From contig JALDAN010000008.1 of the NCBI GenBank assembly GCA_022729355.1, forward strand, positions 1 through 34,431: a DNA stretch of 34,431 nt, in the 5' to 3' direction. The DNA is from Candidatus Nanohalarchaeota archaeon. Its GTDB lineage: Archaea; Nanohalarchaeota; Nanosalinia; Nanosalinales; Nanosalinaceae. Position numbers and translations under genes: made by a program. Positions 17,503 through 26,156 of this stretch are shown here, piece by piece; the stretch's first letter is position 1; every line of letters starts with the position of its first letter. The notes under the pieces are model-generated. The model did not search any database and was not told the DNA's origin. It saw only the letters and a program-made list of their open reading frames with translations.

Positions 17503-20421
17503 TCATCCGTACTGACCTTGATAGCATTGCAGATCTCCTCCTGACTCAATGAGGATGCCTCTATCACCCTCTGTTTCTCCAGATACACATGCTAGTGCTC
17601 TTTCTTTATGGTCCATACAGTCTTCGTCTTCTTCAAATTCTTCCAGATTTCCTGTCAGTATTGCGCTTCCAATAGCGTCTAGAGTGCTTAGTGAGTTAGA
17701 TGCTCCACAAGAGGCCTGATCCTCCACCCATTCTCCTAATCCTCTTTCACAGTCGCTCATCTCAGCTACTATCATATATGGGATGTCTCCCTCAGTGTAT
17801 AATTCTCCGGGTTTAGTTTCCCCCCATTTTATCAAATATTCTTCAACTGCTTCGCTATGGCTGCCTATTGTGTCAGTCTCGTCAGCATTTAATTCACAGA
17901 GGCGCCCAGGGAGGCCTTCGAAACGCACATTATTCGGGTTGTCCCTAGGCTCATACGCTACAAAGGCATCCTGCCTTTCTTCAACTCTTTGAAGTTCCTC
18001 TTCATTAACACCTACAGGAAGATTTCCAATATCATTCTCAGTATAAGGAGTAATCATCCCTACAAAAGCCCCGCCGTCAGTATCCTGTCCATCAAAGGCC
18101 TCTATTCTTTCCTGGAAATATTCATGGCCTCTAACAGCCTTTGTATCCTCCTCTATAGTTATTTCTTCTTCTCCTCTAATAGGATCATCTCTTTCAGCAA
18201 GACTTACAAGCTGCCAATCAATTTCCTCTCCCTCATCATCCGGAACTCTGATGGAACAACCATCTCTCGAATCAATTGATGAGCTTCCCGAACATTCGTA
18301 AAATAGGCCTGGAGTTTCATCCTCATACTCATTTGCATACTGCTCTGTTACAAGCATTGGACACGTCTGTCGCTCGCATGCAGTATTCCATACTGAGAAG
18401 GCCTCCATTTCTTCAGAGCGTCTTATCTGATAATCAGCATCCACTCTCATTAAAAGCTGTTCTCCAGTCTCACTGATCTGGTCAGGATCAGAAAGCTCCA
18501 TTGTACATCTTAGAGGTGAAGGAGAGACTTGGCCAGAGAACCACTGGTCTTCCTGTCTTAACTGTATTCTTTCCTTTGCATCCTCTGATATAGTGTAAAC
18601 GTTTTCACCTTCATCTTCAACAGGCCTCAGGCCAGAGCAAGATCCGTCTATTGGTTCAGTAAGATCTGATTTAATTACTCTGATTGACTCAGGGTTTACT
18701 CTGTATTCAACACCCATGTCCGTTTCAAATCCTACTCTTACTGAGAACGGGACAGAATTTCTGCCAGACTGTGTTTCATAGAATGTCGCCGGGCTCTCAA
18801 CATTAATATAGGACTGTACAGGTGTTCTGGCTGTTTCGGACTGCTGGAAACCTGGTTCTATGCCTACATCACGTCTGTGTTCTCTGGACATTGCTTCAAA
18901 GTCTAAAGTGGCTTGCGATGAATAATTATATCTTAACTGCATTTCTAAAACTCTGTTAAGGCCCATAGCTGGTTGCAGTAACTCACAATCTGCCAAGTTT
19001 AACTCATCCAATGATTCGGTAGGAGTTACTCCTAATCCCGGAAGTATCTCATTATCATCAGGATCCAAATCCTCTGTGGCCTCTATTCCTTGAGAATTAA
19101 TTGAAACCCAGTCATCACCGTTAGTGCCATCAGTACTACAGTAAACCTCGTCACTATCCATCATCCTGATTCTGTAATGTACGTCTTCAGCAGTAATACC
19201 TCTTATGCCGTGTCTAGTATTAGCAACTAGGAAATTAATCGGTATAGTGAAGTCACTTTCCTTGAAAGCGGTGTCTAACCTATCAGTTCCCATACCAAAC
19301 TCTTCTATACGCAACTCGTAAGTCTGACCTACTTCCTCAGATCCCGGTCGTACTGTATTATTCATTCTCCACTCTCTCATGCATTGAGGACCTTCAAGCA
19401 TACATCCCACTCTTGCAGTAACTTGAGATATAGCCTGTCTCTCTTCCTCAAAGGCACTATCTACCTGCGGGCCTACTCTATCCTCTGCCGCACCACCTAT
19501 CCATTCTCCATAAGCCTGTCCTAGTCCTAAGAAAGCAAGTATTGGGCCTCCTATTACAGGAATTAATTCTGTAACATATCCCCATGTTAATATAAACAGA
19601 ATGCCGGAAATGAAAATAGCTAAAGCACTGAAGAATAACCATGACGCTATAGCTCCTACAATAATAGGACCAGCCACACTAGAGGCAGCTCCACCACCTA
19701 CTGCAGCCAGTATTCCTTCAGCTCCCTCTGCCGCAGCACCTGCAGCTTCAGCTCCTTCTAAAGCAGAGCCTGCAGCTTGCAAATCTTCATACATTCCTAC
19801 TCCACTTTCTGCCAGTTCAGCTGCTTCTTTACCTTGGGCTGCGGCGGCTGCCGGAGCTGCAGCTGCTGCTCCTGCTGCTCCCGCTCCTACAGCTATTCCT
19901 TTGCCAGAGGCCTCTTTTGCAGAACCTGTTAAGCTGCCTGTTTTCTGGTATTTATTCCAGATCCCGCTGAATACTACTAGTATGAAGAAAGGGAGGCCTA
20001 CAGCGAAGAAGTTAGTGAATGTATGTATAGAAAATTCCGGGATTCCTCCTTGAACTAATGGCTGGATAAAGTAGATTGCGGAGATTGCTAGTGCACCGGT
20101 TAATGCAAAGAGGTATCTTAATTTGAACTGGCTTAAGCCCGGAATTGATATTGCAGGACTTTTTCCTTCCGGGACTTCCATGTTCTTGATTCCTCCTGTA
20201 AAAATTGATACAATCCACTTAGCATCACCTATGACTGCTTCTACTATCGTTGCAATTATGTAAAGTACTATAGCCAGAGGCATCAGGAAAAATATTTTGA
20301 GGGCTCTTACGTACCATTTTCCAATTTTCTTGAAGAACCAGTAGTAGAAGTACAGAATCAGAGATATGCCGATAGTAAAAGGTGAAAGCAATAAGGCTAT
20401 TCCCCAGCCCTTCAAACTCAT
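17503..20421 (-). CDS. Large polytopic membrane protein with Ala-rich segment and Cys-containing ectodomain
   Basis: 972 aa; several N-terminal TMs; 'AAGAAAAAPAAAAAQ'; ectodomain motif 'LRCTMELSDPDQISETGEQLLMRVDADYQIRRS' resembles the lipoprotein modules. Confidence 0.8.
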   Translation of the reverse strand: MSLKGWGIALLLSPFTIGISLILYFYYWFFKKIGKWYVRALKIFFLMPLAIVLYIIATIVEAVIGDAKWIVSIFTGGIKNMEVPEGKSPAISIPGLSQFKLRYLFALTGALAISAIYFIQPLVQGGIPEFSIHTFTNFFAVGLPFFILVVFSGIWNKYQKTGSLTGSAKEASGKGIAVGAGAAGAAAAAPAAAAAQGKEAAELAESGVGMYEDLQAAGSALEGAEAAGAAAEGAEGILAAVGGGAASSVAGPIIVGAIASWLFFSALAIFISGILFILTWGYVTELIPVIGGPILAFLGLGQAYGEWIGGAAEDRVGPQVDSAFEEERQAISQVTARVGCMLEGPQCMREWRMNNTVRPGSEEVGQTYELRIEEFGMGTDRLDTAFKESDFTIPINFLVANTRHGIRGITAEDVHYRIRMMDSDEVYCSTDGTNGDDWVSINSQGIEATEDLDPDDNEILPGLGVTPTESLDELNLADCELLQPAMGLNRVLEMQLRYNYSSQATLDFEAMSREHRRDVGIEPGFQQSETARTPVQSYINVESPATFYETQSGRNSVPFSVRVGFETDMGVEYRVNPESIRVIKSDLTEPIDGSCSGLRPVEDEGENVYTISEDAKERIQLRQEDQWFSGQVSPSPLRCTMELSDPDQISETGEQLLMRVDADYQIRRSEEMEAFSVWNTACERQTCPMLVTEQYANEYEDETPGLFYECSGSSSIDSRDGCSIRVPDDEGEEIDWQLVSLAERDDPIRGEEEITIEEDTKAVRGHEYFQERIEAFDGQDTDGGAFVGMITPYTENDIGNLPVGVNEEELQRVEERQDAFVAYEPRDNPNNVRFEGLPGRLCELNADETDTIGSHSEAVEEYLIKWGETKPGELYTEGDIPYMIVAEMSDCERGLGEWVEDQASCGASNSLSTLDAIGSAILTGNLEEFEEDEDCMDHKERALACVSGETEGDRGILIESGGDLQCYQGQYG

Positions 20422-21563
20422 CTTTCAACCACCTCGGACTCTAGTGTGAAATCATCCATTACGAATGCTCCAGCGCCCTGTATGTTTACAGTATTCTCTT
20501 CTTCGAATATATCTTCTGGCAGTACTTCTGTATTCTCACCATTTCTGGCAGTAATAGTAGTCTCATAATCGTTTATAGTAAGATCTATATCACGGTTTCC
20601 GGACAGGGCCTGAAAGTTGAACGATACTGTCTCTTCTGTGTCTTCTCTTTGTATAAATGAAAGTTCTTCCTCAGCAAGCTCAAAATCCAAAGATCTTTCG
20701 GCTCCCTGCGTAGTGCCAATATATCTGACAGCTAACTGCGCGTTTTCCAGCTCATAACTGCCATCTGCTTCAGTAGAGAACCTTACAGTGTTGAGGCCTG
20801 GTGATAGATCAGCGTTAGAAGGCGTTAACTCCACTGTCTGATCCGATCTTACAGGATCTTGACGGAACACCTGATTGTCATTTACTTCTATTTCAAGTGG
20901 CTCAGTAACCACAGAACCATCTACAGGTATCGAAAAGCTTAGATTAGCGCCTACAAAATCCTCAACCTCATACTGAAACAGTCTGAAATCATCCACATGA
21001 TCATTAAACCTTCTATCCCTCACATTCATTTCGACATCCCGAATAACATATTCAGTTGAGCTGAGAAGGCCTCCTCTGTTTGTCCCTATCTTAAATTCGT
21101 TCATTCCTGTGTTGAGAAAATCTGAGGAAATATTAATCGTCTCCTCTGCCGATGAGACCAAAGGTTCTTCAAATACTCTTTCACCATTTGCCTCTACATA
21201 CAAAGCCCCAGTCCCATCTCTTCCTAAAACATTAAATGATATTTCAGCGTATTCTGGCTGAGTAGCATTATAATCAAACGTTGTACTTCTTTCAGAGAAC
21301 AATGCTCTTCTTAATTCTAGCCTATCAGCTCTATAAGCTCTTATGTCTCCCAGGCCTTCACCTACGTTGAATGATCCAAACTGTGTTGTTCTTACGTCCT
21401 CTGTAGCCCCTCCTATCTCTCCAAAGCTTTCTGAGGCCATAACCAGTGGTTCTTCTCCATCATCACCGAAGTCGAACCCTAGATCTATCTCTTGGGCTGC
21501 TATAAGCATTAGACCAAAGAATGTGAGGCCTATTGCAAGTACCACTCCGAAACGCTCTGCCAT
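20418..21563 (-). CDS. N-terminally anchored beta-rich surface protein
   Basis: 381 aa; TM MAERFGVVLAIGLTFFGLMLIAA; repeated domains of the 'SFNVLGRDGTGALYVEANGERVFEEPL' type; 4-bp overlap with the 972-aa gene. Confidence 0.78.
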   Translation of the reverse strand: MAERFGVVLAIGLTFFGLMLIAAQEIDLGFDFGDDGEEPLVMASESFGEIGGATEDVRTTQFGSFNVGEGLGDIRAYRADRLELRRALFSERSTTFDYNATQPEYAEISFNVLGRDGTGALYVEANGERVFEEPLVSSAEETINISSDFLNTGMNEFKIGTNRGGLLSSTEYVIRDVEMNVRDRRFNDHVDDFRLFQYEVEDFVGANLSFSIPVDGSVVTEPLEIEVNDNQVFRQDPVRSDQTVELTPSNADLSPGLNTVRFSTEADGSYELENAQLAVRYIGTTQGAERSLDFELAEEELSFIQREDTEETVSFNFQALSGNRDIDLTINDYETTITARNGENTEVLPEDIFEEENTVNIQGAGAFVMDDFTLESEVVER

Positions 21564-21617
21564 ATGAAAATCACTGTGTTTTGCAGGTTTTTATTTGTAG
21601 GCCGGTGACTGAACACC

Positions 21618-22607
21618 ATGGATATACTCAAATCAAATAAGGAAGATGGCTACGTAAAGCTCCGTATAGAAAACGAGGACGATCTCTGGTACTTAAAGGA
21701 CATAATCAGTGAAGGCGACGTAATGAAGGCCTTTACACAAAGGACAAAGCTTGATGGCCGTGAGAAGAAGGCGACTACTTTGAAATTAGAGGCTGAGAAA
21801 GTAGAGTATCAGGAGAACCGTCTCCGAGTCACAGGGGAAATCACGCAAGGAGACGAAGATATCGAGATGGGGTATCATACGTTCAATCTTGAGCCTGGTA
21901 AAGAGTTTGAACTGTGGAAGGACTTCTCAGAGGAGTCCTGGAAACGTTTGCAGGAGGCCGAATCCCATAGATGTTACAGAGTGCTTTTCGTTCTGGTTCA
22001 GAAAGGAGAAGCAGATTTCTATGTCGTAGAGGAATCAGGCATCAAGAATCTCTCAAAAATAGATGTAAATATACCTGGCAAGCTTTACAGCGACCAAATT
22101 GATAGTGGAGACTTCCACAATCAGGTGACTGAAGTAATCAAGCGTTCAAGCCGTGACGTCGATAACATCGTTCTTTGCGGGCCTGGATTTGAGAAGAACA
22201 AGATAAAGAACATGCTTGAAGATGAAACCTTGGAGAAGACTTTTGTACAGGATACATCTGTAACTGGGATGACAGGCCTCAACGAGGCGATAAAGAGAGG
22301 AGCACTAGATAAAGTTGTGGAGAGTTCACGTATATCAGAGGAATCTGAAGTAGTTGAAGAAGTAATGGAGGCCTTGAGAGAAGATGAGAATGTATCATAC
22401 GGAGAGCCTGTCGATGATCTTGTTATTCAGGGTGCCGTGGAAAAACTTGTACTGACTGCAAAGACTTACAGGAACCAACCAGAACTTGCCCGTAAGACAG
22501 AGGAGATGGGTGGAGAAGTTCAGATTGTTCATACCGATCACGAAGCCGGGGAAAGAATTGATAATTTTGGCGGCAAGGCAGCTATTCTACGTTATCATCC
22601 TGGCTAG
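21618..22607 (+). CDS. pelA: Pelota/Dom34 mRNA surveillance protein
   Basis: 'EDGYVKLRIENEDDLWYLKDIISEGDVMKAFTQRTKL' and 'GPGFEKNKIKNML' are characteristic. Confidence 0.93.
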   Translation: MDILKSNKEDGYVKLRIENEDDLWYLKDIISEGDVMKAFTQRTKLDGREKKATTLKLEAEKVEYQENRLRVTGEITQGDEDIEMGYHTFNLEPGKEFELWKDFSEESWKRLQEAESHRCYRVLFVLVQKGEADFYVVEESGIKNLSKIDVNIPGKLYSDQIDSGDFHNQVTEVIKRSSRDVDNIVLCGPGFEKNKIKNMLEDETLEKTFVQDTSVTGMTGLNEAIKRGALDKVVESSRISEESEVVEEVMEALREDENVSYGEPVDDLVIQGAVEKLVLTAKTYRNQPELARKTEEMGGEVQIVHTDHEAGERIDNFGGKAAILRYHPG

Positions 22608-23712
22608 CAGCTCTGCTCCCAAGAGTTACAGGTAATTCAATTTCCTCTCCTTCTCTAAGTACTGTAACATTTATCTCCTCATCAGGACTGTGATATCTAG
22701 GAAGGAAGCTTAGTAGATCACCTGTGCCCTCTACCGTTCTTCCATCGATCTCTCTGATAATGTCACCGCCTACAAGAGTGTCAAAGCCGTCTATCTCTAC
22801 TGTTTCATTGCTTTCTATCATTCCTGCTTCATCCGCCGGGCTGTCCTCGACTACCTCTGCTATGAGGAATCCTGAGGCCTCAGAAATATTCATAGCATCT
22901 GCTACTGCAGGCGTTACAGTAGTTCCTGAGACTCCTAGCCACGGATAGTTGATATCATCGTCTTCTATTATATCAGGTACGACTATCTCTACCTGGCTGA
23001 CAGGTACGGCAAATCCTATGCCGGAGAAAGCTCCTGTACGTGTTTCTATTGCTGTATTAACTCCTATTACTTTTCCTTCACGATTCAGAAGCGGCCCTCC
23101 AGAGTTTCCAGGATTAATTGCAGCGTCGGTCTGGATAACGTTTGGAATTGAGAATCCTGTTTCAGTAGGTATTGTTCTTCCCTTCTGTGAGACTATACCT
23201 GATGTCATAGTTCCTCTAAGTCCAAAAGGATTTCCAATTGCTATGGCCGTTTCTCCTACATCAACTTCAGAAACATTTCCGAGTTCAAGTGGATCAAGAT
23301 TGTCTCTATCGACCTTCAGTACAGCAAGATCCGAGTTTGCATCTGCACCGACCACTTCAGCATCATACGATTTGCCCTCTGTGAAAGTAACTCTAACACG
23401 TTCAGCACCTTCAACAACATGCTCATTTGTAACAATATGTCCATCTTCAGAGTAAACAAAGCCTGATCCCTCTGCACTTTCTCCTCCTATAGCCGCTACA
23501 GATACTACAGAATTATGGACGCCCTCAAAAATCTCCGTGAAGCCTTCAGTACCTTGAGAATCATTCACATACATTATCTGGGGAGTAGAGCTCCCTTCCA
23601 GTTCTTGAAACCTGTCATCCATATGCTGATACATAGCGAAAGATCCTATAACTGCTCCGAAAAGTAGAATTGCAGATACTGCAAAGATATCGATCTTTCT
23701 TTCGCTTACCAC
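22582..23712 (-). CDS. HtrA/DegP-like trypsin-fold serine protease with PDZ domain
   Basis: Triad context VTNEHVV / SDLAVLKV / GNSGGPLL; PDZ 'GFLIAEVVEDSPADEAGMI'; N-terminal TM; GTG start. Confidence 0.93.
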   Translation of the reverse strand: MVSERKIDIFAVSAILLFGAVIGSFAMYQHMDDRFQELEGSSTPQIMYVNDSQGTEGFTEIFEGVHNSVVSVAAIGGESAEGSGFVYSEDGHIVTNEHVVEGAERVRVTFTEGKSYDAEVVGADANSDLAVLKVDRDNLDPLELGNVSEVDVGETAIAIGNPFGLRGTMTSGIVSQKGRTIPTETGFSIPNVIQTDAAINPGNSGGPLLNREGKVIGVNTAIETRTGAFSGIGFAVPVSQVEIVVPDIIEDDDINYPWLGVSGTTVTPAVADAMNISEASGFLIAEVVEDSPADEAGMIESNETVEIDGFDTLVGGDIIREIDGRTVEGTGDLLSFLPRYHSPDEEINVTVLREGEEIELPVTLGSRAASQDDNVE

Positions 23713-23733
23713 AGTTAGGAGAATATGCCTGAA

Positions 23734-23746
23734 TTATTTTATAGCT
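23734..23746 (-). promoter_or_regulatory. Putative archaeal TATA box for the htrA-like gene
   Basis: Minus strand GCTATAAAATAAT, about 27 nt upstream of GTG 23712, consistent with a leaderless transcript. Confidence 0.45.
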
Positions 23747-23800
23747 TTCAAGAGGCCTACTAACTGGGGAGAAAGGTAATAAGACAGTAAACCGTAAACT

Positions 23801-24181
23801 TTGTTTGTGAAAACTTGGAAGGAGAAGCTCTTCAAACTCACACCGCTGGGAAGAGCGGACGTAGAACTGAGGGAATATTTTGATGATGAGGCCTTCATTG
23901 AAGCGGATGAATACAAAGCTTACGAGGCCTCAAGGAAAAAGTTCAGGAATAGAAAGCTGTTCGAGATAGTTGTTAAAGTGCTTCTTTATGCTAGTGTTAT
24001 TACTTCTGTAGCTGTGGCTCTAGGCTTCCCACAAATCCGTGTTTTAAATAGAATAGCATCTTATTTCGGCGTATCTATACTGCTTGTACTATATGTTGTG
24101 GCACTTTACTTTTCAGCCCTGTACAGAGAAGAATACTACTTACGTAGGGAACTCCTTATATCACACATACAGGAAAAGTGA
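23801..24181 (+). CDS. Small two-TM membrane protein
   Basis: 126 aa with TTG start at 23801, or GTG at 23807; two hydrophobic helices; soluble acidic N-terminus. Confidence 0.6.
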   Translation: MFVKTWKEKLFKLTPLGRADVELREYFDDEAFIEADEYKAYEASRKKFRNRKLFEIVVKVLLYASVITSVAVALGFPQIRVLNRIASYFGVSILLVLYVVALYFSALYREEYYLRRELLISHIQEK

Positions 24182-24195
24182 GTTGACAGGTAGAG

Positions 24196-24283
24196 CGCCG
24201 AGGCTGGGATTTGAACCCAGGAGGGAGCGTAATGTCCCACCACCTTTCCAGGGTGGCACCTTTAGCCACTCAGTCACCTCGGC
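24196..24283 (-). tRNA. tRNA-Ser(GGA)
   Basis: Minus strand GCCGAGG...CCACC-CTGGAAA-GGTGG...GGTTCAAATCC...CCTCGGC+G; anticodon GGA; long variable arm; acceptor pairs GCCGAGG/CCTCGGC. Confidence 0.95.
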
Positions 24284-24350
24284 AAGCAGTTTACGTGTAA
24301 ATAGAATTCGTCGATAGACTTTTTTAATTGACCTCAGATAATATGGAGGC

Positions 24351-25307
24351 CTACTGTTTCCATCTCTTCGGATAAGTCTCTGGATCCATGTGAACTGATT
24401 CAAGCTCGGCTGCGGTACCATCAGAGTCAAACATTTTTTCCGAAGTCATCGAGGCCTCTGCAATCGCAACAAGCTCTCCCTTGAGAGTAGTTATTGCTAT
24501 TCTTTCTCCTTCCTCTATGCCATCCTGTAGTTTCGATATCCCTGTTGCCCCGAGGTTTGCGCCGTTGGCGACAGCGTTAACAGCTGAATCCTTGATAGCC
24601 ACTTTCTTCAAGTGATTGACTCCTTTCTCAATCGGATGAAGTACTTCACGTATCTTCTCTTCATCACCTTCGTTGTAGAAGTGATAGGCATCTACTACTT
24701 CCTGTATAGTAGAGGCCTGTGATTCTTCCAGAGAGGCCTGTCTTGTTCTACGTAGTTCTGTCATTGAGGCCTCGGTTTCAAGTTTTTCTCCAAGTTGCTG
24801 TATGAGGACTCTGACGTAGAATCCTGATTCGCATTTGACTCTTCCAAGTATCTTCGTTCCTTTTTTATCGAGGAATTCGATTTCATATACTTCTCTTTCC
24901 CGTTCCTCTCTTTTGACAGCGCTTTTCTCCGGAGGAACCTGCTTGTTCACTCCTTTGAACGTTTCCAGTGCCACCTCGACTGCTTCTTTACTTTTTTCTT
25001 TTTTCAGTTCTGCCTCGAATACGTATTCTTTGTCGGCTTTTGCCATGGCTTTGTTTATCCGTGTTCCGGAGTTGAGGCCTACAGGCAGTATTCCTGTGGC
25101 GTTGGGGTCCAGTGTGCCGAAGTGTCCTGTCTTCTTCAGGTCTAGTTCTTTCTTTATCCATGCGGATACCTGATTGCTTGTTGGTCCGTAAGGCTTGTCA
25201 ATTATCACTATACCTTTCTGAAGGAGTTCTTCCACAGGTCTTTTCTCCGGTATGCAGCCGAATTCAGGATCTGTTTCTGATTCTTGCCTTACGTACCACT
25301 CTGTCAT
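24351..25307 (-). CDS. tRNA/rRNA pseudouridine synthase Cbf5/TruB with C-terminal PUA domain
   Basis: 'IIDKPYGPTSNQVSAWIKKELDLKKTGHFGTLDPNATGILPVGL', 'PPEKSAVKR', 'GFYVRVLIQQLGE'. Confidence 0.94.
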   Translation of the reverse strand: MTEWYVRQESETDPEFGCIPEKRPVEELLQKGIVIIDKPYGPTSNQVSAWIKKELDLKKTGHFGTLDPNATGILPVGLNSGTRINKAMAKADKEYVFEAELKKEKSKEAVEVALETFKGVNKQVPPEKSAVKREEREREVYEIEFLDKKGTKILGRVKCESGFYVRVLIQQLGEKLETEASMTELRRTRQASLEESQASTIQEVVDAYHFYNEGDEEKIREVLHPIEKGVNHLKKVAIKDSAVNAVANGANLGATGISKLQDGIEEGERIAITTLKGELVAIAEASMTSEKMFDSDGTAAELESVHMDPETYPKRWKQ

Positions 25308-25370
25308 TGTATCCAGTGTTTTACCGGTGAGTCTTTTTAATTCAGTAGAAAAAAGAGTCGGAGGAAGTTG

Positions 25371-26081
25371 TTAGTGTACTCCAAGTAGTTTCCTGAATGC
25401 GAATGTCATAGGCATCACTATCAGTATGTAGAAGCCCAGCCAGTTGAATGCGTCCCCAATCAAAGGCAGTGTTACAGGGAGATCAACGAAACGGCCGTTG
25501 GCACGTAGTTCTGCACCTGTATCTGTCTTCTCGAAACTTGTGATCTGCCAGTCCATACCATAAGCTCTTATGATGTTATCCGTAAATGTTTCTCCTGCTA
25601 TTCTGTACTCCATGCTGTCCTCTGTTTCAAATGCCTGTATAACTTCATCTTGACCTGCGAAAGTCATTGTGCCTTCAAAAGATGTTTCGTTGATTTGATC
25701 CATCTGTATTGTTGGACCGTAGGTAGCTCCCAGCCATGGGAATAAAAGCGCCACGAAGATCATTGTAACTAGCATAGGCTTCATATTCAGCATCATGAAC
25801 TTCTGATTAAGCTGCAAAGTCTTCTTGAAGTGCTCAGAGGCCTTCTCCTCTTCATCGTTTTCACGGGCCTCCTTCATTCTATCCTGATACTTACTTATCT
25901 TGTTCTTAATTCTGTCAGCTCTTTCAATATCAAGTAGCCACCAGTAAATAACTGAGAAAAGAGCTGCCAGCAGTGTAGAGAAGAAAAACAGCGAAATATA
26001 AGGGCCAAAAGCCAATACTGGCTGGAATACTGCATCATAGAATGCGAAAAGTGGGCTGAGTATTGCTGTTATACCGGACAT
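25371..26081 (-). CDS. DUF106 / EMC3-TMCO1-like membrane insertase
   Basis: Three-TM protein 'LNQKFMMLNMKPMLVTMIFVALLFPWLGATYGPTI' next to secY. ATG 26081 preferred over the track start 26096. Confidence 0.85.
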   Translation of the reverse strand: MSGITAILSPLFAFYDAVFQPVLAFGPYISLFFFSTLLAALFSVIYWWLLDIERADRIKNKISKYQDRMKEARENDEEEKASEHFKKTLQLNQKFMMLNMKPMLVTMIFVALLFPWLGATYGPTIQMDQINETSFEGTMTFAGQDEVIQAFETEDSMEYRIAGETFTDNIIRAYGMDWQITSFEKTDTGAELRANGRFVDLPVTLPLIGDAFNWLGFYILIVMPMTFAFRKLLGVH

Positions 26082-26110
26082 CTTTGTGTTAATCAACTCT
26101 TTGTTCTTCG

Positions 26111-26120
26111 ACTATATAAT
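26111..26120 (-). promoter_or_regulatory. Putative TATA box upstream of the DUF106 gene
   Basis: Minus strand ATTATATAGT about 30 nt before ATG 26081. Confidence 0.45.
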
Positions 26121-26156
26121 CTTCCTTCTTTCTTGGAGGCCTTCTGATTTCACTTA

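Noticed and set aside
19601-20053. Plus-strand 150-aa Ala/Pro-rich ORF
   Set aside because: Antisense shadow of the Ala-rich segment of the 972-aa protein.
24161-24430. Minus-strand 89-aa ORF
   Set aside because: Overlaps tRNA-Ser and the cbf5 end; spurious.
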